The position numbers and the translations under genes are program-made. Below, piece after piece: positions 8,176-17,224 of a stretch of DNA of 64,000 nucleotides. The notes under the pieces were generated by a model. It searched no databases, had not been told where the DNA came from, and saw nothing but the letters and a program-made list of their open reading frames with translations. Source of the stretch: Labrenzia sp. R4_2 (GTDB lineage Bacteria; Pseudomonadota; Alphaproteobacteria; Rhizobiales; Stappiaceae); assembly GCF_017743865.1 (NCBI RefSeq), contig NZ_JAGHRJ010000004.1, forward strand, positions 434,001 through 498,000. The letters run 5' to 3'. Positions within the stretch are counted from its first letter, which is position 1; the number at the start of each line of letters is the position of its first letter.

Positions 8176-11100
8176 TCAGGAGTATTGGATACCCTCGATC
8201 TCGGCAAAGTCGACGCGGCCGCCGTCTGCAAGTTCGATGTAGCCACTGGAGTCCTGAGACAATGACACTTCACCGTTGAGTGGATCGACATTCTCAATGC
8301 TGCCATCGGTCACGGTCACCGACCAGTCGGTGCCGTATTCACCGATTTGGGTGCCATTCGTGCCGTCACCGAGATCAATGATATCAATCCAGTTTTCGCC
8401 AGCACCGCCGTAGATGGAGTCGTTGCCGTCGCCCAGCATGTAGGCAAAGACATCAGAACCGTCACCACCGTTCATGCTGTCGTCGCCGGAACCACCATCA
8501 AGAGTGTCATCACCCGAGCCGCCAAAAAGGGCGTCGTTGCCTCCCCCGCCACTTAAAGTGTCGTCGCCGCCCTCGCCGTACAAGGCGTCATTGGCATCTT
8601 CGCCAACCAGCTCATCGTCATCTTCCGTGCCGACCTGGAATGTTGGGAGTTCGATGACATTGCTGTCTTCATCGTCGCTCTCGTCATCATCATCGCCATC
8701 ATTGCTGAAGCGGCTAGCCGAGGAAGCTGCGAGCTCATTGTCGTCGTCGCGCTCATCGTCATCATCGTCGCGATCATCGTCATCATCATCAGCAGCAGCG
8801 ACTGGCGGCATATCATCTTCTGTATCGTCAACATCGATGACATCCAGCGTGATGGTCTCCGTATCTGAAAGTCCACCGCTGTCGGTCGCCGTTACGTCGA
8901 GTGTGATGCTCTGCTCTTCTTCAAAGTCCAGCGAGACACCGTCCTTGAGCTTGAGCATATAACCGCTGCCATCAGACACCACTTCAAACCGGTCATCAGA
9001 AACCGTAAAGGTATGCGTGTCGTCTGCGTCGGGATCAACAACTGACAAAGCCACAACACCAGCTCCGGCAGAGTTTTCGGTGACATAAATGCCGTCGTCG
9101 TCGGTGTGACCATGTGGTTTGCCGTCATCATCATCTTCATCATCGTGATCATGTGAGCCTTTCGGGCCATCTTTGATATGGCCGTGATGGTCATCATGAT
9201 GATCATCCGTATGACCGCCTTTGCCTTTATAGACGGCGTCACCCACGATGAGATCGGGCGCAGTATTACCGCCACCGTCACCATCCGTTACCTCAATCGG
9301 GAACGTTTCAGACGATTGCGACCCGTCGCTGGACGTTGCGGTAATGACAACATCGATGGTTTCACCCGGTGTCAGGGTTGCGCCATCGGCCACGGTCACA
9401 ACTCCGGTGTCTTCATCTATGTCGAACCGGCTGTCGTCGATCGTGTAGGTCACCGTGTCTGCGGCATCTGCATCTTCTGCAAATGCCGTCAACCCAACCA
9501 ACGCCCCCGCTGCAACAGAGGCGGCAACAAGGTTCTTGGCAGAATCGGCATCCTGAACCGGGCCGATATCTGTGTTCGGCACTGCCGGTCCATCATCATA
9601 TCCGTTGACGGTGATCTTCAGGTTTGCAGTGTCCGTGTTCCCACCACTGTCGGTGACGGTGTACGTGAACACTTCGACATCGGATTCCCCTCGGCCAAGC
9701 GCCTGCGCGGCGGGGCTGTCGGGATCAAGGATGTAGGTGTACGTACCGTCAGAGTTGATCAGCAGCGACCCGTAGTCACCTGGGATGGTCGAGCCTGGCG
9801 CATAGTCCTGGCCGTCGAAGGAAACATTCGTGACCGTCAGAGCACCTTCCGCATCCGTGTCATTGGTCAGGACATTGCCTTCCACTTTTGCTGTCTGACC
9901 AGAAGAGTTGGCTGTCTCCGTCGCGCCCCAACCACTGTCGTTCATGACATAGTCATCCGGAACAGACACAGTCCCCGTCTCCGGGTCGATCTGATAAACG
10001 CGGCCGCCATTGGTGAAGGCGTAGAGTTGCCCGCCATCGTCACCGACCAACCCAAAGGCGTTGGACACCGGCAAGGTCGCAACAACATCAATGGTCGCCC
10101 CGGTATCCGGATCGATTTCCACGATTTTGCCGTTGGATGTTGACAGGTACAAACTGCCATTGGCAAAGGCCAAATCACCGGCAGAACCATAGTCCATCTG
10201 CCCGATCGTGGTCAGGCTGCCATCGTTCACGTCGACTGAGTACAGTTTCCCAGAAGTGTCCGCAGCGTAGAGCGTACCATCCGGCCCAAACTCCAAAGCG
10301 TTCATCGACGTTCCGAACCGAGAGGTTGAAATGAGCGACGCCTCGCCAGTATCCGGATCAATGGAGTAAAGCTTACTGAAGCTGATGCCATAGAGATTTC
10401 CGGCACTGTCCAGCGCAATGTCGGTCATCGCCCCAACACCCGTCGACCCGATTACAACGTCGGAACCATCCGAACTGATTAGGTGAATTTCACCGTCATC
10501 GTCGCTGTAATAGAAAGATGTCTTGGTCAGCCCGACTGTCGCCGCATCGTCATTTGCCACTGGCGGCTCGTCAAACTCCGTGACATCAATCCGGAATGTC
10601 TCAGTAACACTGGATCCATCTGTAGAGGTTGCCGTGACGTCCAGATCGATAAACGGTGTTTGCTCCGCATCAAAGCTGGCATTGTCCGCAACGGTCACCA
10701 CACCGGTGTCCGGGTCAATCTCAAAACGCGGATCAGTGATTCCGTAGGTCACACTGTCCCCGGCATCCGGCTCATTTGCGAACGCCGTCAAACCAACAAC
10801 AGTGCCGGCCGTTGCGCCCTCGGCGATCACATTATCCGATGTGTCGCTATCAATGAGATCTGTGAGCGGTGTGTTGGTCTCATCGATGTCAATGACATCA
10901 ATCACAACCACTTCCGTATCAGACAAACCGCCCTGATCAGTCGCAGTTACTTCCAGGGTAACTTGCGTTTCAGTCTCATAATCGAGCGCCTGATTGTCCT
11001 TCAGCTTGAGCATGTACTTGTCGCCAGAGACAACAACTTCAAACCGGTCATCAGACACCGTGAACGTGTGGGTGTCGCCTATGTCAGGATCAATGACCGA

Positions 11101-14100
11101 CAACGGAACGATTTCCGCGCCGAAGAACTCTTCAACAACAGCTGTGCGATTGTCTGAGACGATGGAAACGCTGTCGATCAGTGCTCCGCCGTTGTTGTCA
11201 GACCCGATTTCAACAAAGGTCAGCGTGTTGGAGCCGTCACCGGATCCACCGACAATGTTGAAGTTGTAGGTCTGCCAGCCGGTTCCCGTGGTCGCCGGAT
11301 CAATCGTGTCGATCAGCTCGCCATTCCAGTAAACCTCGGCAACACTCTGACCGACACCGCCCCGAGACTTCATGTCAAACTGAAGCTCGTAGACCTGACC
11401 TTCCATCTGGCCTTCGATCTGCTGGGATGCCCAACCGTTCGTGACCGAAGCCAAATCCAGATGGTGATTGCCGTCAGTGGCACCGAAATTGTTGTGGCCC
11501 GCCTGATGGACATCAACGTTGTCGTAGGACCAACCTTCAATCGAATTCGGATCCTGGTACCAGCCAGATCCATCCGAGCCGCCCAACTGTCCGTCAAAGT
11601 TCTCAAAGCTGCCGTTGATGATGAACTGCTGCGAACCGCTTTCCAGCTCAACGATGAGATCGGGCGGTGCGTTACCGTCCGTGATATCGATCGAGAACGT
11701 CTGGCTGGAGGAAGATCCATCCGTTGAGGTCGCCTTTACAGTCAGGTCGACAGTTGGCTCGGCCTCGGCATCGAACTGAGCACCATCTTTGACAGTGATA
11801 ACACCCGAGGTCTCATCAATCTCAAAGCGGTCACCGCCGCCAGTCAGCTCATAGGTGACCGTATCGGTCGCATCTTCGTCCTCGGCAAAAGCCGTGATGC
11901 CAGTGTTTTCGCCACCATCTGAAGACTCGGAGATCGTGTTGTCGCTTGTGTCGACATCCGAAACCGGGCCGATGTCGAACTCATTTTCATCACCCACTTC
12001 AACCGTGAAGGTCTTCGTTGTGGACGTCCCGTCTGTGGACGTCGCCTTGACCGTGACGTCAATCGTCGGCGTGGTCTCGCGGTCGATATCCACACCCGGA
12101 GCGACCGAGATCACACCAGAAGTCGGGTCGATCACGAAAGGAGAGTTCTGATCTACGATCTCATAAGTGACATCGTCAGACGTATCCGGATCGGTCGCAA
12201 ACGCTGTCACACCAACAACGGTGCCAGCATCGGAATTTTCCGCAACCAGGTTCGCAGTAGCGTCGCTATCTGTAAGCGGGCCGATTGGTTCTGCACCCTC
12301 GTCAATGTCGATGACGTCGATCACCACTGTTTCCGTATCGGACAGACCACCGGTGTCGGTTGCTGTGATCTGGACGGTCACCTGTTGCTCGGTCTCATAA
12401 TCGAGCGCCTGGTCGTCTTTCAGCTTCAGCAGATACTTGCCGTCGGCGGCAACCACCTCGAAGCGGTCGTCGGACACTGTGAAAGTATGCGTGTCGCCCA
12501 CATCAGGATCGATGACGGAGAGCGGAACAACCTTGGCACCTTCCAATTCTTCATAGACGCCGATCCGGTTTGTGCCGGTCAGTTCGACGTTATCGATGAA
12601 CGCGCCATAGGTGTTGTTGTCCTCACCGGTTTCACGGAACTCAAGGACGTCATTGCCGCCTGTTCCGACAACCTGGACCTCAAGCGTTTCCCAGTTGCCG
12701 AAAGCTGGATCGACAGTGGAAACCAGTTCACCGTTCCAATAAACCTCGACGGTGTTGGAGGCATCATCTCTGCGCGCCTGGACATCGAATGAAAGGTCAT
12801 AAACCTGACCCACCGACGTCTCGACGGTTTGGGAAATCGAATTGACGTTCTTTTCAGAATCCAACTCCAGATGCTGGTCACCCTCGGTGGCTTTGATACC
12901 GCCGAAGTTGTCCCAGACCTCCATTTTGCCGTTACTCGTCCACGCACCAGAACTGTCTTCAGAAAATTGATTCCACTTTCCGGTGGCAACGTCGAAGGAC
13001 TCGAACGAACCGTTTTTGATGAGGTTGGTGCCGATGTCGCCATACTCAACAACGAGATCCGGCGGCTCGTTGCCGTCTGTGACATCAATCGAAAAAGTGT
13101 TACTGGACGAAGATCCATCCGTGGACGTTGCCTTGACGGTTACGTCGACAGTCGGTTCTGTTTCCGCATCAAACTGCGCACCGTCTTTCACGGTGATGAC
13201 GCCGGTCGTCTCGTCGATCTCGAAGCGATCGTTGCCATCGGTCAACTCATAGGTGACGGTATCAGTCGCGTCAGGATCTTCAGCAAATGCCGTGACACCG
13301 ACAACCGTCCCGCCAACAGCGTCTTCATTAACGAAATTATCTGCATTGTCTGTGTCTGTGACCGGGCCGATGTCAAACTCATCCTCATCGCCGACTTCAA
13401 TACGAAATGTCGCTTGGGATGTCGAACCATCCGTGGACGTGGCCTGAACCGTTACATCAAAGAACGGCGTGGTTTCCCGGTCGATCTCGGCGCCAGGTGC
13501 GACACTGATAACGCCAGTAACCGGGTCGATGACAAACGGCGTGTCTCCGATGATTTCATAAGTGACCGTATCGGTAGCGTCCGGATCCTCAGCAAATGCC
13601 GTAACACCGACAACCGTTCCCGGATCAGAGTTTTCAAGGATAAAGTTGTCTGTCGTATCCGTGTCGACAACAGGCCCGATCGAGAACTCATCACCAACTT
13701 TGACGCGGAATATTGCCTCGGATGTCGACCCATCCGTAGACGTTGCCTTCACGGTTACGTCGACAGTCGGTTCTGTTTCCGCATCAAACTGCGCACCGTC
13801 TTTCACGGTGATGACGCCGGTCGTCTCGTCGATCTCGAAGCGATCGTTGCCATCGGTCAACTCATAGGTGACGGTATCAGTCGCGTCAGGATCTTCAGCA
13901 AATGCCGTGACACCGACAACCGTCCCGCCAACAGCGTCTTCATTAACGAAATTATCTGCATTGTCTGTGTCTGTGACCGGGCCGATGTCAAACTCATCCT
14001 CATCGCCGACTTCAATACGAAATGTCGCTTGGGATGTCGAACCATCCGTGGACGTGGCCTGAACCGTTACATCGAAGAACGGTGTGGTTTCGCGATCAAT

Positions 14101-15273
14101 CTCGGCGCCGGGTCCGACGCTGATAACACCCGTAACCGGGTCGATGACAAACGGTGTATCGCCTACGATTTCGTAAGTCACCGTATCGGTTGCATCCGGA
14201 TCCTCGGCAAACGCCGTTACTCCGACAACCGTGCCTGGATCAGAATTTTCGAGAATAAAGTTGTCTGTTGTGTCCGTGTCTACAACAGGCCCGATCTGAA
14301 ATTCTGTATTATCGTCTCCAACTTGGATGACAAAAGTCTCAACGACAAACGATCCATCGCTGGAAGTCGCCTGCACCGTCACACTGATAGCCGGCGTTTC
14401 TTCTCGATCAATGACAACTCCGGGACCAACAGAAATCACACCGGTCTCAGGATCGATAACAAATGGCGAGTCGCCGACGATGGAATAGGTAACGTCATCT
14501 CCATCAGGATCTTCTGCGAACGCGACAACCCCGACAGTTGTTCCAGGATCTGCATTTTCTTCGACAAAGTTTACGTCGAGATTGATATCAGTCAGCGGGC
14601 CGATCGGTTCGCCGAGATCGTCATCGCCGCCGCCGTCGCCATCACCGCCATCGTCATCGTCGCCGGCATCATCGCCGCCGTCGTCACCGTCATCGTCGGC
14701 CAGAACGGTCGTGCCGCCATCGCCGCCGCCTCCACCGCCGCCAATGCCGTCACCGATGCCATCGTCACTTGTCGGAATGCCTTGACCGCCAAGATTGAAT
14801 TGAGAAAGCCCGGCATCAAGGCCGCGCGCTTCGGGAACATCCCCGCCTCCGAGACCACCAACATCGCCCAAACCACCGTCAGATGTTTCCGCAACATCCT
14901 GAAGACCATCCGGGAGCGGCACGTTATCATTGCGGTCCAGACCCAAGCCGTTGCTAGGACCATCGTTACCTGCTCCGCCATTCAAGCCGCCGTCACCGCC
15001 AAGACCGTCACCATCGTGAAGAGAGGAACCGCTTCCTTCGTATTCCAATGGCACCGCCTGGAAGAGGTTGGCAACCGTTGCCTCACCAGTGTCCTCTGGA
15101 TTGATGGACAAGGAGTAGTCGTTGCCATCCGCGGGCTTGTACGGATCACCGGCCTGAGCTTCCGCACGGGCAGCATTTGGCGAGTTCGCACCTGAATTGG
15201 TTCGTGCAGCCGCGTCTGCGCCCGCGCCTTCAGTCGGTTTGCCAGATGTTTTCGGTGTGTCGGTATCAGCCAT
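8176..15273 (-). CDS. Giant cadherin-repeat RTX protein, type I secreted (putative adhesin)
   Basis: This 2365-residue acidic protein lacks an N-terminal signal peptide and ends in RTX repeats. In order: a low-complexity Gly/Asp-rich N-terminus (1-230); many ~100-residue cadherin-like repeats (VVGVTAFAEDPDATDTVTYE...IDETTGVITV); two lectin-like DUF642-type domains (NGSFESF about 745-905; NGSFENF about 1211-1375); a beta-propeller-like segment (about 1581-1790); a VCBS-like repeat (about 1790-1890, LINSDGTYTYILD); a His/Asp-rich stretch (about 2014-2064); an Asp-rich linker (about 2150-2200); and GGxGxD nonapeptides (about 2225-2290) before a C-terminal secretion region. Calcium-stabilised adhesion or biofilm function is inferred. 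It is divergent from its dedicated ABC/HlyD genes. GGAGCTT lies about 9 nt before ATG 15273. Confidence 0.9.
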   Translation of the reverse strand: MADTDTPKTSGKPTEGAGADAAARTNSGANSPNAARAEAQAGDPYKPADGNDYSLSINPEDTGEATVANLFQAVPLEYEGSGSSLHDGDGLGGDGGLNGGAGNDGPSNGLGLDRNDNVPLPDGLQDVAETSDGGLGDVGGLGGGDVPEARGLDAGLSQFNLGGQGIPTSDDGIGDGIGGGGGGGDGGTTVLADDDGDDGGDDAGDDDDGGDGDGGGDDDLGEPIGPLTDINLDVNFVEENADPGTTVGVVAFAEDPDGDDVTYSIVGDSPFVIDPETGVISVGPGVVIDREETPAISVTVQATSSDGSFVVETFVIQVGDDNTEFQIGPVVDTDTTDNFILENSDPGTVVGVTAFAEDPDATDTVTYEIVGDTPFVIDPVTGVISVGPGAEIDRETTPFFDVTVQATSTDGSTSQATFRIEVGDEDEFDIGPVTDTDNADNFVNEDAVGGTVVGVTAFAEDPDATDTVTYELTDGNDRFEIDETTGVITVKDGAQFDAETEPTVDVTVKATSTDGSTSEAIFRVKVGDEFSIGPVVDTDTTDNFILENSDPGTVVGVTAFAEDPDATDTVTYEIIGDTPFVIDPVTGVISVAPGAEIDRETTPFFDVTVQATSTDGSTSQATFRIEVGDEDEFDIGPVTDTDNADNFVNEDAVGGTVVGVTAFAEDPDATDTVTYELTDGNDRFEIDETTGVITVKDGAQFDAETEPTVDVTVKATSTDGSSSSNTFSIDVTDGNEPPDLVVEYGDIGTNLIKNGSFESFDVATGKWNQFSEDSSGAWTSNGKMEVWDNFGGIKATEGDQHLELDSEKNVNSISQTVETSVGQVYDLSFDVQARRDDASNTVEVYWNGELVSTVDPAFGNWETLEVQVVGTGGNDVLEFRETGEDNNTYGAFIDNVELTGTNRIGVYEELEGAKVVPLSVIDPDVGDTHTFTVSDDRFEVVAADGKYLLKLKDDQALDYETEQQVTVQITATDTGGLSDTETVVIDVIDIDEGAEPIGPLTDSDATANLVAENSDAGTVVGVTAFATDPDTSDDVTYEIVDQNSPFVIDPTSGVISVAPGVDIDRETTPTIDVTVKATSTDGTSTTKTFTVEVGDENEFDIGPVSDVDTSDNTISESSDGGENTGITAFAEDEDATDTVTYELTGGGDRFEIDETSGVITVKDGAQFDAEAEPTVDLTVKATSTDGSSSSQTFSIDITDGNAPPDLIVELESGSQQFIINGSFENFDGQLGGSDGSGWYQDPNSIEGWSYDNVDVHQAGHNNFGATDGNHHLDLASVTNGWASQQIEGQMEGQVYELQFDMKSRGGVGQSVAEVYWNGELIDTIDPATTGTGWQTYNFNIVGGSGDGSNTLTFVEIGSDNNGGALIDSVSIVSDNRTAVVEEFFGAEIVPLSVIDPDIGDTHTFTVSDDRFEVVVSGDKYMLKLKDNQALDYETETQVTLEVTATDQGGLSDTEVVVIDVIDIDETNTPLTDLIDSDTSDNVIAEGATAGTVVGLTAFANEPDAGDSVTYGITDPRFEIDPDTGVVTVADNASFDAEQTPFIDLDVTATSTDGSSVTETFRIDVTEFDEPPVANDDAATVGLTKTSFYYSDDDGEIHLISSDGSDVVIGSTGVGAMTDIALDSAGNLYGISFSKLYSIDPDTGEASLISTSRFGTSMNALEFGPDGTLYAADTSGKLYSVDVNDGSLTTIGQMDYGSAGDLAFANGSLYLSTSNGKIVEIDPDTGATIDVVATLPVSNAFGLVGDDGGQLYAFTNGGRVYQIDPETGTVSVPDDYVMNDSGWGATETANSSGQTAKVEGNVLTNDTDAEGALTVTNVSFDGQDYAPGSTIPGDYGSLLINSDGTYTYILDPDSPAAQALGRGESDVEVFTYTVTDSGGNTDTANLKITVNGYDDGPAVPNTDIGPVQDADSAKNLVAASVAAGALVGLTAFAEDADAADTVTYTIDDSRFDIDEDTGVVTVADGATLTPGETIDVVITATSSDGSQSSETFPIEVTDGDGGGNTAPDLIVGDAVYKGKGGHTDDHHDDHHGHIKDGPKGSHDHDDEDDDDGKPHGHTDDDGIYVTENSAGAGVVALSVVDPDADDTHTFTVSDDRFEVVSDGSGYMLKLKDGVSLDFEEEQSITLDVTATDSGGLSDTETITLDVIDVDDTEDDMPPVAAADDDDDDRDDDDDERDDDNELAASSASRFSNDGDDDDESDDEDSNVIELPTFQVGTEDDDELVGEDANDALYGEGGDDTLSGGGGNDALFGGSGDDTLDGGSGDDSMNGGDGSDVFAYMLGDGNDSIYGGAGENWIDIIDLGDGTNGTQIGEYGTDWSVTVTDGSIENVDPLNGEVSLSQDSSGYIELADGGRVDFAEIEGIQYS
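13136..13458. repeat. 323-bp perfect direct repeat, copy 1 (within the RTX gene)
   Basis: This stretch matches 13751-14073 with no mismatch by eye; the copies are offset by 615 bp (205 codons, two cadherin-like repeats). The flanks on both sides differ mostly at synonymous positions. Confidence 0.9.
13751..14073. repeat. 323-bp perfect direct repeat, copy 2 (within the RTX gene)
   Basis: This is the second copy of the identical segment at 13136-13458. It keeps the reading frame, so copy-number change would add or remove a pair of cadherin-like repeats from the protein. Confidence 0.9.
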
Positions 15274-15447
15274 GCTCGCACAAGCTCCATTAGATCATGA
15301 AGCCATTCGCGCAGGCTTGTCTTAACAAAAACCAACCAGAACCTGTGAAATACCACTATATCTTGATGTAAATTAGCGAGTTCCATAGTTCTTGGTAAAC
15401 GCTTTTGAAACACTTGCGCGCCTTAATAGAGATAGGAGGCGCCAAGT

Positions 15448-17223
15448 ATGGTCAGTTTTATCAGCAATGCTTTAGCTAACACTGCGTTACCTCAGCTGAA
15501 ATTTCATTCATCTGAGACAGGAGAGCAAGTTAAAGCCCCAAATTTGCCGCGCTCGGTGGTAATGGCCTCGATACTTATAAATGTATTGGGCTTGGCGATG
15601 CCCCTGACAATTCTTCAGGTATATGACCGAATTCTTCCAAACCAGGCTATCGATACACTGGTCGTTCTAATTGTCGGGCTTGGGATCGTCCTGGCGGTGG
15701 ATGCGGTATTGAAGATTGCTAGATCATTTGTTGTCGCCTGGTCAGCAGCTTCCTTTACACACAAAGCAAACATGGAAGCGACGCACCGTCTGCTCTGCTC
15801 CCGTTCTGATGCCGTGACCGATGCCAGTGTTTCCAAGCATCTGGACTCTCTGAAGTCACTTCAGTCCCTGGGAGACCAGTACGGCGGACCGGCGCGACTT
15901 TTGGCGATCGATCTCCCGGCTAGCCTTATTTTTCTCGTTGTCCTGTTTCTCATCGGCGGCCCGATCGGTTTCATCCCGCCGATCTTGTTGTTGATTTTCG
16001 TGTTGCGGACTGCTCACCTGAATTCCAAACTCAATACGCTCGTTGAAAAACGCGCTGTCCAGGACCAGCGCAAATACGATTTCATTTTTGAAGTCCTGTC
16101 CGGGCTCAACACGATCAAGGCAATGGCGCTTGAACCCGTGATCCTCCGGCGATTTGAAAGACTGCAAACCCAGGTCTCCCGCCTCGGTTACGACCAGATC
16201 GACCTGAACAACAAGGCGCGCAACAGCAGCGGCTTTTTCACTGTCCTGACAACGGTATGCGTTGTATCGGCTGGTGCATTGCTGGTGATGGGAGGCTTCA
16301 TAAGCATCGGTGCTGTTGCTGCCTGTACGCTCCTTGCGGGCCAAGTCGTCCAGCCTCTTTTGCGGGGTATCAACCACTGGACGGAGATGCAGCGGGTCAA
16401 GCACGACTATGGTGCCGCTCAATCCCTTTTTGATCTGCCAGTTCAAAACAGGCACCAATCGCGGAATATTCCGATCATCGGCAATGTACAGATCCAAAAT
16501 GCTGGATACGATTCAAGGCATGACGTGATCGTCCCGATCCACGGACTGAACCTGTCCGTCAATGCTGGAGAAACGATAGCCTTTGAAGGCAAAGATGGTA
16601 GCGGACGATCAACACTCTCCCGATTGATTTCAGGCAGCCTGGAACCGACTTCGGGATCAGTCATGCTTGATGGTCATGATCTTTACGGTGAAGATCATTG
16701 GGGTCTTCGGAAACACATTGCCTACGTCGGCAACGATTCTGAAATGTTCGCCGGAACAATCTTGCAGAATCTGACTTTGTTTGGGTCTCAGTCGACGCCG
16801 CAGACCGCACGAATGGCCGCAGAACTCATCGGCCTGGAAAAAGACATTCACCTGCTCCCGCTGGGCTACGACACACAATTGGGTAACACCATCGAGGAAA
16901 ATCTCACGGACTCCATGATCCAGCGGATCGCGATTGCACGTGCCTTGGCCCGAGAACCAAAAATCTTGATCCTGGATGATGCAAACGGCGCCCTCGATCA
17001 CCGCAGCGAAGCTGAGCTTGCGGAAGGACTCAAACGCATCAAAGGCCAGCTCACGATGATCATTGTCAGCCACCGCCCATCCTTCCGGGCAATTGCTGAC
17101 AAGCAGTATCTGGTGGAGGACGGGAAATTGAAATCAGTACCGATAAAACCCGCCACAACAAAAAAATACAAGCTTCAGCCGCGTATACGCAAAGAAGCGC
17201 CAAAAATGAGCCAAGGAGCCTGA
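15448..17223 (+). CDS. Type I secretion ABC permease/ATPase, first half-transporter, degenerate NBD
   Basis: This 591-residue protein is a PrtD/HlyB-like exporter half with a six-helix membrane domain (about residues 35-310) and a nucleotide-binding domain (about 345-570). The fold motifs are recognisable but key residues differ: Walker A is GKDGSGRST with Arg387 in place of the Lys; the Q-loop position is Asn429 (YVGND); the signature reads LTDSM (486-490) instead of LSGGQ; the residue after the Walker B Asp is Asp511, not Glu. The H-loop His542 is kept. A strong AGGAGG lies 8 nt before ATG 15448. It is followed after 1 bp by a second half-transporter, so the two probably form a heterodimer exporting the RTX protein encoded divergently. 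Confidence 0.88.
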   Translation: MVSFISNALANTALPQLKFHSSETGEQVKAPNLPRSVVMASILINVLGLAMPLTILQVYDRILPNQAIDTLVVLIVGLGIVLAVDAVLKIARSFVVAWSAASFTHKANMEATHRLLCSRSDAVTDASVSKHLDSLKSLQSLGDQYGGPARLLAIDLPASLIFLVVLFLIGGPIGFIPPILLLIFVLRTAHLNSKLNTLVEKRAVQDQRKYDFIFEVLSGLNTIKAMALEPVILRRFERLQTQVSRLGYDQIDLNNKARNSSGFFTVLTTVCVVSAGALLVMGGFISIGAVAACTLLAGQVVQPLLRGINHWTEMQRVKHDYGAAQSLFDLPVQNRHQSRNIPIIGNVQIQNAGYDSRHDVIVPIHGLNLSVNAGETIAFEGKDGSGRSTLSRLISGSLEPTSGSVMLDGHDLYGEDHWGLRKHIAYVGNDSEMFAGTILQNLTLFGSQSTPQTARMAAELIGLEKDIHLLPLGYDTQLGNTIEENLTDSMIQRIAIARALAREPKILILDDANGALDHRSEAELAEGLKRIKGQLTMIIVSHRPSFRAIADKQYLVEDGKLKSVPIKPATTKKYKLQPRIRKEAPKMSQGA

Positions 17224-17224
17224 C

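Noticed and set aside
13136-14073. CRISPR or mobile-element repeats
   Set aside because: The repeats are in frame inside one protein gene and have no spacers, transposase or terminal inverted repeats.
12829-15195. 788-codon open frame on the plus strand
   Set aside because: It lies entirely opposite the cadherin-repeat gene, repeats with the same period and has no recognisable fold; it is a codon-bias shadow.
8176-15273. LapA-type adhesin cleaved by LapG
   Set aside because: A DAAAR stretch near the N-terminus resembles a di-alanine site, but no LapG or LapD gene and no clear retention module was seen.
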